DNA from: Alphaproteobacteria bacterium
GTDB taxonomy: Bacteria > Pseudomonadota > Alphaproteobacteria > Sphingomonadales > Sphingomonadaceae
Direction of reading: 5' to 3'
DNA length: 64,000 bases
Assembly: GCA_005883305.1 (NCBI GenBank)
Contig: VBAC01000001.1
Coordinates: 2,170,001-2,234,000, forward strand
Part shown: piece after piece, positions 43,958-54,279 of the stretch
Layout of the letters: every line of letters begins with the position of its first letter
Numbering within the stretch: the first letter of the stretch is position 1
Notes under the pieces: model-generated
Told to the model about the DNA's origin: nothing
Database searches by the model: none
What the model saw: the letters and a program-made list of their open reading frames with translations, nothing else
Program-made: the position numbers and the translations under genes

Positions 43958-45298
43958 TCAAATCACGATCCTGAACAGCGCGCCGCCCCCCGGACGGTCC
44001 GCCACGCTGATCGAGCCGCGGTGGGCGAGGACGACCTGGCGGGCGAGGCTTAGGCCGACTCCGGTCCCTTCCTGCCGGGTGGTGAAGAAGGGAAGGAAGA
44101 TGTCCTGCCTGAGGCCTTCGGGGACTCCGGGGCCGTTGTCGGCCACCTCGATCTGCACCTTCTCCGATCGGGTGCGCTCGAAGCCGATCCAGACATGCGG
44201 CTCTTCGCTGTGGGCGCGCGCGGCTTGGGCGGCGTTGCGGATCAGGTTGATCAGCACCTGGCTCATCAGGTCGGGATCGGCATCGAGGGTGAGAGTCTCG
44301 TCGATCGTCAGGGTGAGGCCGATTCCCTGGGCGCGGTCGCTGGCGCGGAACAGCGCCTCGAGCTCGCGGCCCCAGGCGGCGACGTCGATCGCGCGCATCC
44401 GGATTTCGGGCGCCCGGCTGATCTGGCGGTAGCTTTCGACGAAGTGCATCACCCCGTCGGCGCGGCGGGCCAGGGTCTCGACCGCGGTCCGGGCATCGGA
44501 GACCGCGGCGTCCTCCCCGCGATCGGCCGTGCGCATCAGGTCGAGCGCGCTGTGGGCGAGGCTGGTGACCGGAGTCATCGAGTTCATGATCTCGTGGGTG
44601 AGGACCCGGATCAGATCCGACTGGGCGGCGATCTCGATCGCGTTCAGCTCGCCCTGGATGGGCTGGACGGCGACGACCCGGACCAGCCCGCCCAAGCGGT
44701 GGACGATCGCCGCGCCGACCAGCATCGTCTGCGGAACGCCGTCGCTGAGCAGCGGAACGAGCCGCGGCCGGCCGACCGCTCCGCCGGCGAGCGCCCTGGC
44801 GAAGGCATCGCCATATTCGCGGAAATCCTCGACGCGGACGCCCTTGTGGCGAATGAGGAGGCGCCGCGCGGCCTTGTTGGCGAGCTCGACCTTGCCCTCC
44901 GCGTCGACCGTGAGAAGGGCGGTCGGCGCATCGTCGAGCACCGCCTCGTAGAAGCGGTTGGCGTCGATCAATTTGTGGCGCTCGTCGCGAAGCTTCCGGA
45001 TCGCCTCGTCGAGCGTTCCGGAAAGCTCGCGAAAGCCGCTGCCCTGGCCGCGATGCGAGAAGCCCTGGCTGAAATCGCCGAACTTCACCGCATCGATGAA
45101 GCGGGAAAGCTCCATGTTGGTGCGCTGGACGTGGCGCCAGAGCAGGGCCGCAGCGCCCGCGACGAAGGCAGCGGCAACGAGCCGCGCAGCGCCGAGATCC
45201 GGCCGCCCCAAAGCGGCGGCGAAGACGAACGCGGTGACGACGAGCAGCGCCAGCCGCCACATCAGCCCGAGAACGAAGCGCTGGCCGAAGATGGTCAT
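43958..45298 (-). CDS. Membrane sensor histidine kinase (NtrY-like)
   Basis: 446 aa. Two N-terminal membrane helices (WRLALLVVTAFVFAAALG and AARLVAAAFVAGAAALLW) are followed by a PAS-like region (VLDDAPTALLTVDAEGKVELAN). The phospho-acceptor is His235 in LTHEIMNSMTPV, and the ATPase domain has NLIRNAAQAA, NGPGVP and GTGVGLSLARQ. It lies downstream of the sigma-54 activator on the same strand, separated by a repeat, and is its likely partner. The start at 45298 avoids the upstream repeat. Confidence 0.92.
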   Translation of the reverse strand: MTIFGQRFVLGLMWRLALLVVTAFVFAAALGRPDLGAARLVAAAFVAGAAALLWRHVQRTNMELSRFIDAVKFGDFSQGFSHRGQGSGFRELSGTLDEAIRKLRDERHKLIDANRFYEAVLDDAPTALLTVDAEGKVELANKAARRLLIRHKGVRVEDFREYGDAFARALAGGAVGRPRLVPLLSDGVPQTMLVGAAIVHRLGGLVRVVAVQPIQGELNAIEIAAQSDLIRVLTHEIMNSMTPVTSLAHSALDLMRTADRGEDAAVSDARTAVETLARRADGVMHFVESYRQISRAPEIRMRAIDVAAWGRELEALFRASDRAQGIGLTLTIDETLTLDADPDLMSQVLINLIRNAAQAARAHSEEPHVWIGFERTRSEKVQIEVADNGPGVPEGLRQDIFLPFFTTRQEGTGVGLSLARQVVLAHRGSISVADRPGGGALFRIVI

Positions 45299-45306
45299 GC
45301 GCTCAA

Positions 45307-45432
45307 ATCCTCCCCTCGATTTCGAGGGGAGGGGGACCATGCGCAGGATGGTGGGGGGGCCTCTTGCGGTGAAAGAACCCCCTCCACCGCACTTCGTGCG
45401 GTCCCCCTCCCCTGCAAATGCAGGGGAGGATC
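45307..45432. repeat. Palindromic repeat between the response regulator and kinase genes
   Basis: Outer arms atcctcccct and aggggaggat with inner tcgatttcga and gcaaatgc hairpins, plus ggggaccat/ggtccccc pairing. Related in layout to 38606-38718 and 49229-49335. Confidence 0.75.
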
Positions 45433-45449
45433 AGGGAGCGTCCAGCGGG

Positions 45450-46859
<1,410 letters not shown>

Positions 46860-46885
46860 CGGGGAGCCCTCCCTGTGTTCGATAA

Positions 46886-46914
46886 CGGACAATCAAATAT
46901 CGTGCCAGTGTCCG
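46886..46914. promoter_or_regulatory. Candidate upstream activating site for the sigma-54 regulator
   Basis: CGGACA at 46886-46891 and TGTCCG at 46909-46914 form a dyad about 75-105 bases before the sigma-54 promoter, the usual enhancer distance. The same half-sites recur three times at 47160-47186. Binding by the adjacent regulator is inferred from position. Confidence 0.5.
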
Positions 46915-46989
46915 CCCGCGAACGCCCCGGCCGCCATCGGGGCGAACCCCTATTTCGGGAAAATGGCGGATTTCTGCCGCTTTCGGCGG

Positions 46990-47006
46990 TTGGCACGGCT
47001 CATGCT
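46990..47006 (+). promoter_or_regulatory. Sigma-54 promoter of the exporter operon
   Basis: TTGGCACGGCTCATGCT matches the sigma-54 consensus YTGGCACGRNNNTTGCW with one mismatch. The -24 GG (46992-46993) and -12 GC (47004-47005) are exactly 10 bases apart, as required. It reads toward the 28-aa peptide and the ABC exporter genes. Confidence 0.8.
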
Positions 47007-47051
47007 CCCTTTCCGGCACAGGGGCTCATCCGAGTTCAGGGAGACAGGAAG

Positions 47052-47138
47052 ATGGACAAGTTCGAAGCGTTCGCATTCGCCTTCGGGTTCGTCGCGACGG
47101 GGGTGCTGACCCTCATCGCCTCGGTGCCGCTTGCGTAA
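47052..47138 (+). CDS. 28-aa membrane peptide under the sigma-54 promoter
   Basis: The frame begins MDKFEAFAFAFGFVATGVLT and ends ASVPLA, one hydrophobic helix with a short charged N-terminus. CAGGAAG precedes the ATG. It is the first reading frame after the sigma-54 promoter, ahead of the efflux adaptor. It may be a regulatory or accessory peptide of the exporter, or a leader; I cannot tell. Confidence 0.6.
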   Translation: MDKFEAFAFAFGFVATGVLTLIASVPLA

Positions 47139-47159
47139 GCGCGCCAAGGTGTGCGGTGG

Positions 47160-47186
47160 CGGACAGGCGATGTCCGGTTCCGGACA
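47160..47186. promoter_or_regulatory. Cluster of TGTCCG/CGGACA half-sites before the adaptor gene
   Basis: CGGACA at 47160, then the palindrome TGTCCGGTTCCGGACA at 47171-47186. The half-sites match those upstream of the sigma-54 promoter. It may be a second binding site of the same regulator, placed 40 bases before the adaptor start. Confidence 0.5.
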
Positions 47187-47225
47187 GTCTTCCGCCACCC
47201 AGCCTTGCCAGCACCGCCGAAATCA

Positions 47226-48530
47226 ATGAGCGTCGTACGCATGCCGAAAAATGAAGCGCCCGTCAGCGGCGGCCAGATGGACCGCGTCGTCGTCAAGAAG
47301 GGCCTGCCGACCAAGGCCAAGATCGCTCTGGGCGTAGTTGCCGCGATCCTGCTACTCGCCCTCTTCTACTGGTTCTCGCCAAGCGCCAACAGCCAGACCG
47401 TCCCCGCCGCGCGGCTCACGATCTCGACTGTGACGCAGGGGCGGTTCGACGATTTCCTGCCGCTTCGCGCGCGGGTCGAACCGCTGCTCACCGTCTTCCT
47501 CGACGCGGTCGAGGGCGGGCGGGTCGAGCGCGTCGTCGTCGAGGACGGAACGATGGTTCAGCAGGGCCAGCTGCTCGCCGTGCTCACCAATCCGGAGCTG
47601 CAGCTGAACGTTCTCGCCCGCCAGACCGAGGTCACCCAGCAGCTCAACTCGATGCGCAGCCAGGAGCTGGCGCTGAACCAGACCCGGCTCGCCAACGAGC
47701 GCGCCCGGATCGAGGCCGATCTCGCCACCGGGACGGCGCGGCGGCAATACGAGATGCAGCGCCCGCTCGCGGCGCGCGGCTTCGTCTCCGGCCGCCAGTT
47801 CGCCGACAGCCGCGACACTTATGAGGCGAACCGCCACCGCTCCGAAGTGGTGCGCCGCCAGCAGAGCGAGGACGAGCGGCTGCAATCGAGCCAGCTGGCC
47901 GAATTGCGCTCCTCGACCAGCGCCATGAACCAGAGCCTCGAAATCGCCCGCGAAAGCCTCGACGCGCTCAACCTGCGCGCTCCGGTCGCCGGGCAGCTGA
48001 CCTCGTTCAACATCCAGATCGGCCAGTCGCTCCAGCGCGGCGAGCGGCTCGGCCAGATCGACAGCGCCGGCCACAACAAGCTTCGCGCCCAGGTCGACGA
48101 ATTCTATCTCGGCCGGGTCGCCGTAAACCAGGTCGCCGACGGCGAGGTCGCCGGCCGCCACTACCGGATGCGGGTCAGCAAAATCTATCCGCAGGTGCGC
48201 AACGGCGCGTTCGAGATCGACCTCCAGTTCGTCGGCGCGGAGCCCGCCGACCTGCAGCGCGGCCAGACCATCCAGGTCCGCCTCGTCCTCGGCGCTCCGA
48301 GCCAGGCGCGGATGATCCCCAACGGCAGCTTCTACAACGACACCGGCGGCGCCTGGGTATTCGTCGTCGCGCCCGACGGCGGCTCGGCCGTACGCCGCAA
48401 CGTCCGCCTGGGCCGGCGCAACAACGATTTCATCGAGGTGCTCGAAGGGCTCGATCCCGGCGAGCGGGTCATCACCTCGCCTTATACGGGTTTCGTCGAG
48501 CGGGATCGCCTCTCGATCAGTGGGCAATGA
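47226..48530 (+). CDS. Periplasmic adaptor (HlyD/MacA-like) of an ABC exporter
   Basis: 434 aa. One N-terminal membrane helix (KIALGVVAAILLLALFYWF) is followed by a lipoyl/barrel-sandwich segment (VEGGRVERVVVEDGTMVQQGQLLAVLTNPEL), a long coiled coil (about residues 125-250, Gln/Arg/Glu-rich), the return lipoyl half (LNLRAPVAGQLTSFNIQIGQSLQRGERLGQI) and a beta-barrel domain. It should bridge the inner-membrane ABC part to an outer-membrane channel. First large gene of the sigma-54-controlled operon. Confidence 0.92.
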   Translation: MSVVRMPKNEAPVSGGQMDRVVVKKGLPTKAKIALGVVAAILLLALFYWFSPSANSQTVPAARLTISTVTQGRFDDFLPLRARVEPLLTVFLDAVEGGRVERVVVEDGTMVQQGQLLAVLTNPELQLNVLARQTEVTQQLNSMRSQELALNQTRLANERARIEADLATGTARRQYEMQRPLAARGFVSGRQFADSRDTYEANRHRSEVVRRQQSEDERLQSSQLAELRSSTSAMNQSLEIARESLDALNLRAPVAGQLTSFNIQIGQSLQRGERLGQIDSAGHNKLRAQVDEFYLGRVAVNQVADGEVAGRHYRMRVSKIYPQVRNGAFEIDLQFVGAEPADLQRGQTIQVRLVLGAPSQARMIPNGSFYNDTGGAWVFVVAPDGGSAVRRNVRLGRRNNDFIEVLEGLDPGERVITSPYTGFVERDRLSISGQ

Positions 48531-48542
48531 AGGGAATCGAAC

Positions 48543-49223
48543 ATGCTGAACATGCGTGAAGTCTCGCGGGTCTACCGCACCGACACGGTGGAGACGACCG
48601 CCCTCGACGGCATCTTCCTCGACGTCGCGGACGGCGAGTTCGTCGCGATCATGGGGCCGTCGGGCTGCGGCAAATCGACCCTGCTGAACGTGATCGGGAT
48701 GCTCGATTCGCCGACCAGCGGCTCCTACATCTTCAACGGCACCGAGGTCGCCGGCCTTTCCGAATCCAAGCTCGCGGACTTCCGCAAGCGAAACATCGGC
48801 TTCATCTTCCAGTCGTTCAATCTCGTCGACGAGCTTTCCGTCCGCGAGAATATCGAGCTCGCTTTGCTCTACCACAATGTCCCCGCGGCGGAGCGGCGCA
48901 GCCGGGTCGACGAGGTGATGGACAAGGTGGGTATCGCCCACCGCGCCAAGCACCGCCCGTCGCAACTCTCCGGCGGACAGCAGCAGCGCGTCGCCGTCGC
49001 CCGGGCCCTTGTCGCCGCGCCCAAGCTGATCCTCGCCGACGAGCCGACCGGCAACCTCGACACCGCCCATGGCGAGGAGGTGATGAAGATGCTCCAGGCA
49101 TTGAACGCCGAGGGCTCGACCATCGTCATGGTCACCCACTCGCCGAGCCACGCCGATTATGCCGGCCGGGTGGTCAACATGCTCGACGGGCGGATCCTGG
49201 TCGAGCACCGAAGGGCGGCGTGA
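48543..49223 (+). CDS. MacB/LolD-type ABC ATPase
   Basis: 226 aa. It has Walker [11 protein letters not shown]-loop [14 protein letters not shown], signature LSGGQQQR, Walker [13 protein letters not shown] and the switch His in [12 protein letters not shown]. This is the ATPase of type VII (MacB-like) exporters. It starts 12 bases after the adaptor stop and supplies energy to the adjacent FtsX-type permease. Confidence 0.95.
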   Translation: MLNMREVSRVYRTDTVETTALDGIFLDVADGEFVAIMGPSGCGKSTLLNVIGMLDSPTSGSYIFNGTEVAGLSESKLADFRKRNIGFIFQSFNLVDELSVRENIELALLYHNVPAAERRSRVDEVMDKVGIAHRAKHRPSQLSGGQQQRVAVARALVAAPKLILADEPTGNLDTAHGEEVMKMLQALNAEGSTIVMVTHSPSHADYAGRVVNMLDGRILVEHRRAA

Positions 49224-49228
49224 ACAAC

Positions 49229-49335
49229 CTTCCTCTCCCCTCTTGGGGAGAGGGTCGGGGAGAGGGGCAGGACTACGACACCCCCTCTCCCGTCGCCGCT
49301 AACGCGGCTCTTCCCTCTCCCCGGAGGGGAGAGGT
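49229..49335. repeat. Palindromic repeat between ATPase and permease genes
   Basis: The inverted arms cctctcccctcttggggagagg and cctctccccggaggggagagg surround gcaggactacgac and a gccgctaacgcggc hairpin. The repeat is open in the permease frame, so the permease may have an alternative longer N-terminus from the GTG at 49220. Confidence 0.75.
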
Positions 49336-49357
49336 ATTGGAAAGAGGACACGAGCCA

Positions 49358-51862
49358 ATGTGGCGCAATTACATGACGGTCGGCGTGAGGGCCCTGATCA
49401 AGAACAGGACCTACGCCTTCATCAACATCTTCGGCCTAGCGATCGGCCTCGCCGCCTGCCTGATGCTGCTCCTCTACGTCCGCTATGAGACGAGCTACGA
49501 CGAGTGGCTCCCCAATGCGGAGAACACTTACCAGTTCCAGACCCACTACAAGTCCAAGCAGACCGGCGAGGAAGGCGATCTGCAGATGGCCGCCTACGTC
49601 TCCGGACAGCGGCTGAAGGCCGATTTCCCGCAGGTCGACAGGATGGTCTACGCGCTCGGCGCCGAGCCGGTGATCAAGCGCGCCAGCGACGTTCTTCCCA
49701 CCGAGAATGCGCTGCTCGTGGACAATCTGTTTTTCGACGTGCTCCAGTTTCCGCTCGCCCAAGGCGATCCCCGCACCGCGCTGGCGCAGACCAATTCGGT
49801 CGTCCTGACGCAGAGCGAGGCGCGCCGGGTCTTCGGCACCGAGAACGTGCTCGGCCGGACCCTGACGATGATCTCGCGCGGCTACACGATCGATTATCGG
49901 GTCACCGGAGTCGCCCGCGATCTTCCGCGCAACAGCCATGTGCGCTTCACCATCGTCGCCCGGATCGATTTCAACCGCTGGTTCGCCGACAATCCGCAAT
50001 TCATGACCTGCTGGGGATGCCAGTCGGGCTGGGTCTATTTCACCCTGCGCCCCGGCGCCGATCCGGCGGCGATCCAGGCCCAGCTTCCAGCCTGGGAGCG
50101 GCGCAACATCCCGACCCAGAATTTCGGCCAGCTGCGCTACAATGACGGCGACGAGGAGGATTGGCGCCTCGTCAACGTCCGCGACGTCCACCTCGGCATC
50201 GCCCAGGACGGAACGATGAAGCCGGGCAACGACCGGCAGACGATCGTCACCTTCACGATCATCGCCTTCCTCATCCTCGGCATGGCCTGCGTCAACTTCA
50301 CCAACCTCGCAACCGCGCGGGCCAGTCAGCGCGCCCGCGAGGTGGCGCTGCGCAAGGTGCTCGGCGCCAACCGCCAGCAGCTGATCACCCAGTTCCTCGC
50401 CGAATCCGTGCTGATCGCGGCGATCGCCATGGTCCTCGCGCTGGCGCTGGTCGAGCTGCTTCTGCCGCCGCTCTCCCACTTCCTCGATGCCGATCTCGCA
50501 ATGCACTATTTCGGCTGGGACGGCATGCTGCTGCCGATCGTGGTGCTGACCCTCCTCGTCGGAGCGGCGGGCGGAGTCTATCCGGCCTTCTACCTCAGCC
50601 GCTTCCAGCCGGCCGTGGTCCTCAAAGCCAACAAGTCTTCGGCCGAGGCGCAGGGCTCGGGGATCCTCAGGAACGTGCTCGTCGTCGCCCAGTTCGCGGT
50701 GTCGATCGGCCTGATCATCTGCACCGCCGTGGTCTACGCGCAGACCGTCTACGCCCGAACGGTCGATCCCGGCTACCACCGCGACGGCCTGATCCAGATC
50801 GAGAATCTCGGCCGCCGCCAGCTGGAGACGCGGGCCGATTCGATCGCCGAGGAGATGTCTCACGTTCCGGGCGTCATCTCGGTCGGCCGCTCCGGAATCG
50901 GAGTCGCCACCGACAACAACAACAATACCGGAGTGCAGGTGCCCGGCCAGCCGGAACCGGCGAATATCGGCAATTACTCGGTCGACGTCGGGTTCATGCC
51001 GACGATGGGCATCCAGCTCGTCGCCGGACGCATGTTCGACGAAAACCGCCCCGGCGACGATTCGACCATGCCCTACCCCTCGACTCCCGAGCAGCAGCGG
51101 GCAATGGCCGCGCGCGGAATCAACGTCGTCATCAACGAGCTCGCCGCCCACCGCATGGGATTCCGCAACCCCGCGGACGCGGTCGGCAAGACGGTGGGGG
51201 TCAGTTATTTCGAGGAGGAGATCGGGCTGGTTCCGACCCACATCATCGGGGTCGTTCGGGATTCGCGCTTCCGCTCGATCCGAGAGCCGATCGATCCGAT
51301 CCTGTTCCGGCTCGACCGCACCTTCGCCGGAACCCTGCTCGTCCGCTACGATGCGCGCGACCCGGCCGGCGCCCGGCGCAACGTCGAGGAGGCGTGGAAG
51401 AGGCTCGCTCCGGACGTGCCCTATGACGGCGTGTTCAGCGAGGACAAGATCGCCGAGCTCTACACGATCGAGCAGGCGCGGGCGAAGGTGTTCGCCGGCT
51501 TCGCGATCCTCGCCGTGATCGTCGCCTGCCTCGGCCTGTTCGGCCTTGCCGCCTTCACCGCCGAGCGCAGGACGAAGGAGATCGGGATCCGCAAGGTGCT
51601 CGGCGCGCGCACCCGCGACATCATCCGCCTGCTCGCCTGGCAATTCTCGAAGCCGGTGATCATCGCCAACCTGATCGCCTGGCCGGTGGCCTGGTGGGCG
51701 ATGCGCAGCTGGCTGAACACGTTCGACGCGCGAATCGACCTCGGGCCGACTCCGTTCCTGCTCGCCGGCCTGCTCGCGCTGGTCATCGCCATCGGGACCA
51801 TTGCCGGCCACGCCTTCAAGGTGGCGCGGGCCAACCCGATCCTCGCGCTTCGCTACGAGTAG
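49358..51862 (+). CDS. FtsX/MacB-type ABC permease, duplicated
   Basis: 834 aa with two FtsX units. Helix 1 (AFINIFGLAIGLAACLMLLLYV) is followed by a large periplasmic MacB-PCD domain, then FTIIAFLILGMACVNFTNLATARASQRAREVALRKVLGANR. The second half repeats this order and ends FGLAAFTAERRTKEIGIRKVLGARTR plus two helices. The EIGIRKVLGA motif is diagnostic. Substrate unknown: peptides, lipids or antibiotics are typical. The start at 49358 excludes the upstream repeat. Confidence 0.93.
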   Translation: MWRNYMTVGVRALIKNRTYAFINIFGLAIGLAACLMLLLYVRYETSYDEWLPNAENTYQFQTHYKSKQTGEEGDLQMAAYVSGQRLKADFPQVDRMVYALGAEPVIKRASDVLPTENALLVDNLFFDVLQFPLAQGDPRTALAQTNSVVLTQSEARRVFGTENVLGRTLTMISRGYTIDYRVTGVARDLPRNSHVRFTIVARIDFNRWFADNPQFMTCWGCQSGWVYFTLRPGADPAAIQAQLPAWERRNIPTQNFGQLRYNDGDEEDWRLVNVRDVHLGIAQDGTMKPGNDRQTIVTFTIIAFLILGMACVNFTNLATARASQRAREVALRKVLGANRQQLITQFLAESVLIAAIAMVLALALVELLLPPLSHFLDADLAMHYFGWDGMLLPIVVLTLLVGAAGGVYPAFYLSRFQPAVVLKANKSSAEAQGSGILRNVLVVAQFAVSIGLIICTAVVYAQTVYARTVDPGYHRDGLIQIENLGRRQLETRADSIAEEMSHVPGVISVGRSGIGVATDNNNNTGVQVPGQPEPANIGNYSVDVGFMPTMGIQLVAGRMFDENRPGDDSTMPYPSTPEQQRAMAARGINVVINELAAHRMGFRNPADAVGKTVGVSYFEEEIGLVPTHIIGVVRDSRFRSIREPIDPILFRLDRTFAGTLLVRYDARDPAGARRNVEEAWKRLAPDVPYDGVFSEDKIAELYTIEQARAKVFAGFAILAVIVACLGLFGLAAFTAERRTKEIGIRKVLGARTRDIIRLLAWQFSKPVIIANLIAWPVAWWAMRSWLNTFDARIDLGPTPFLLAGLLALVIAIGTIAGHAFKVARANPILALRYE

Positions 51863-51970
51863 AAAAGCAAGACCGATCATGGCCTTCGTCGAAGCCAGCG
51901 GGCGTTCTGTCGAAAGAGAAGGGGATGGGCGGCGCAGGGCCGTCATCCCCGCCAGGTGGGATGATATGTG

Positions 51971-52198
51971 ATGGATTCGACCTTCATTCTTGCCGCCACT
52001 TCGCTTGGGATCGCAGCGATGGTCTGCATCGCCGCCGGCCGCGCCTGGCGCGGCTGGCTCGACCTCAAGCGGCTCGAGCTGGCGGCGAAAGGCGACGACC
52101 CGGCGGAGACCGAGGAGATCGGGACCCGGATCGAGCTGGCGTCGGTGCGCGAACGGCTGAAGAAGCTGGAGGCGATCGCCAGCGGCGTCGAGCTTTAG
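51971..52198 (+). CDS. Small membrane-anchored coiled-coil protein
   Basis: 75 aa. One helix (FILAATSLGIAAMVCIAAGRAW) is followed by a charged helix (DLKRLELAAKGDDPAETEEIGTRIELASVRERLKKLEAIA) that could form a coiled coil. The layout resembles PspB, but the assignment is uncertain. A GTG one codon upstream is an alternative start. Confidence 0.6.
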   Translation: MDSTFILAATSLGIAAMVCIAAGRAWRGWLDLKRLELAAKGDDPAETEEIGTRIELASVRERLKKLEAIASGVEL

Positions 52199-52235
52199 CT
52201 TTTGCGGGCGCCCGCCTCCCCGCTATGAGGCGGGA

Positions 52236-52739
52236 ATGGGCAAGCAGAAGGCAGCGATCGGGCTCGGCTCGCGGCTGGTGATCGGCGGCATCGCCGGCTT
52301 CGTCGCGACGATGGCGATGACCTCGGCGATGAAGCGGCTCCACGCGAAGCTTCCTGCCAAGGAACGCTACCCGCTCCCGCCGCGCGAGATTGTCGACCAG
52401 GCCCTGGCGCCGCCCGCGGCAATCTCCCCCGACCTCACGCTCGCCGCGCACTTCGCCTATGGCGCGGGCTGCGGCGCTCTGATCGCCGCCGCCAACCCGC
52501 GCCTTGGCAAGCTCGGCGGTGCGCTCGCCGGCGGCGGCGTCTGGCTGGCGAGCTATATGGGCTGGATCCCGGCGCTGGCGGTGCTCAAGCCCGCGACCCG
52601 CCACCCGCTTCGCCGCGACGCGCTGATGATCGGAGTCCACTTCGTCTGGGGCTCGTCGATGGCGGGAGCGATGCACGAGCTCACCATCGCCCGGGACACG
52701 ATCTTCGGCGCCGGGCCGGACAAGGACTCGGCCGCGTGA
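52236..52739 (+). CDS. Membrane protein, DUF1440-like
   Basis: 167 aa with about four helices. IGGIAGFVATMAMTSAMKRLHAKLPAKERYPLPPREIV and LAAHFAYGAGCGALIAA recall DUF1440/DUF6789 proteins. The C-terminal part has GVHFVWGSSMAGAMHELTIARD. Function unknown. The stop overlaps the next gene start (GTGA). Confidence 0.7.
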   Translation: MGKQKAAIGLGSRLVIGGIAGFVATMAMTSAMKRLHAKLPAKERYPLPPREIVDQALAPPAAISPDLTLAAHFAYGAGCGALIAAANPRLGKLGGALAGGGVWLASYMGWIPALAVLKPATRHPLRRDALMIGVHFVWGSSMAGAMHELTIARDTIFGAGPDKDSAA

Positions 52740-53839
52740 TCGCCCCGCTGCTCACTCTCGCAGCCGCCGCCGCAGCGGCGCCCGCGGGGCTTCCCGGCGT
52801 GTGGGAAGGGACGATCGGCGACCTGCCGGTCCGCGCCTGCTTCACCGGGCGGGAAAGCTATACGTTCGGCGCTTATTATTATCTTTCCAGGCGCCAGCTG
52901 ATCGCGCTGAACGAGGTGGAGGGAAGCGCGAGCGCCTTTTACGAAGGCAATGGAGGGCTCGCCGCCCAGCCTCGCTGGCTGATCGAGAACGCCGCGGGCG
53001 ACCGGCTGGCCGGACGCTGGACCGGAGGGGCGCGAACGCTGCCGGTGCGGCTGCGGCGAGTCGCCCGGCAGGAGGGCGAGGACAGCCCGTGCGGCAGCAT
53101 GGCCTTTCACCAGCCGCGCCTCGAAGGCGTGCATGTCGCCCGCACCCGCGCCTCCGCCGAGGGCGTGGTCTACACCAAGCTTGCGCTCGACCATGGCGGG
53201 CGCTTCGACGTCACGGTCGAAAGCTTCGCGCTGGACGGCGACGGCGCGGCGATCCGCCAGATCAACGCCGCGCTCGCCCGCGGCTTCGCCGGCGACCCGC
53301 CGGAATGGCTGGGATGCATCCAGGATTCGCTTTCCGACGGCGGGTTCGAGGGTAGCTTCGCGGAGATTCTCGCCCCGGCGATGGTGTCGCGCCGCTGGCT
53401 GAGCGTGTCCCACCATTGGGACGGCTTTTGCGGCGGGGCCCATCCGGATTCGAGCAACACCTACCGCCTGTTCGATCTGGAAAGCGGGCGGGAAGCCGAT
53501 CTCTACGACTGGCTGAACGCGCGCGCGGTCCGGCGCGAGGGGCCGCGCGGGACGGGCGAGGAAAGCAAGACGCTGACCCCGGCGCTGCGCGCGGCGATCC
53601 TCGCCGGCTGGCGAGCGGAGGCGAGCGAATGCGAGGAGGTGGTCCGGGATTCGGACTATTGGAACATCGGCCTCACCCGCCAGGGGATCACCTTCTCCCC
53701 CTCGCTGCCGCACGTCGTGCAGGCCTGCGAGGAGGATTTCACCATGTCCTTCGCGCGTCTCCAGCCCTTCCTGAGCGCCGAGGGCGCGGCGAACGCGAGG
53801 GCGCTTCAGGCCGAGCCCGCACGCCCGGCGAACAATTAG
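52736..53839 (+). CDS. Exported DUF3298-like protein
   Basis: 367 aa starting at GTG. A signal peptide (LLTLAAAAAAAPAG) is followed by a first domain, LPGVWEGTIGDLPVRACFTGRESYTFGAYYYLSRRQ. A second domain resembles DUF3298/RsiV: SVSHHWDGFCGGAHPDSSNTYRLFDLESGREADLYDWL. Cysteine pairs are present. Role unknown; possibly envelope-related. Confidence 0.65.
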   Translation: MIAPLLTLAAAAAAAPAGLPGVWEGTIGDLPVRACFTGRESYTFGAYYYLSRRQLIALNEVEGSASAFYEGNGGLAAQPRWLIENAAGDRLAGRWTGGARTLPVRLRRVARQEGEDSPCGSMAFHQPRLEGVHVARTRASAEGVVYTKLALDHGGRFDVTVESFALDGDGAAIRQINAALARGFAGDPPEWLGCIQDSLSDGGFEGSFAEILAPAMVSRRWLSVSHHWDGFCGGAHPDSSNTYRLFDLESGREADLYDWLNARAVRREGPRGTGEESKTLTPALRAAILAGWRAEASECEEVVRDSDYWNIGLTRQGITFSPSLPHVVQACEEDFTMSFARLQPFLSAEGAANARALQAEPARPANN

Positions 53840-53873
53840 TGTCGGCTAATAATTAGCTGGGAGTCCGACCGGG

Positions 53874-53972
53874 CTGTTCCCCGGCGAAGGCCGGGGTCCA
53901 GGAGCCGGAGGCTTTCATTGCGCCGAGCCCGGCGAGCGCCGGGCCTGGGCCCCGGCCTTCGCCGGGGAACAG
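53874..53972. repeat. Palindromic repeat, 'ccggcgaaggccgg' variant
   Basis: The arms ctgttccccggcgaagg and ccttcgccggggaacag are exact inverted copies, with inner ccggagg and gcccggcgagcgccgggc hairpins. The core equals that of the 8936-9053 family but the flanks differ. It separates two convergent genes. Confidence 0.8.
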
Positions 53973-53979
53973 TCAGGCT

Positions 53980-54279
<300 letters not shown>

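Noticed and set aside
49220-49357. Longer permease start at the GTG overlapping the ATPase stop
   Set aside because: The added 46 residues are encoded by a palindromic repeat; the ATG at 49358 has a ribosome site and begins at the expected FtsX N-terminus.
49436-51946. 836-codon frame antisense to the FtsX-type permease, and the 927-codon frame antisense to nadE (54636-57419)
   Set aside because: Both lie opposite well-recognised proteins and have the Arg/Asp/His-rich composition typical of antisense frames in GC-rich DNA.
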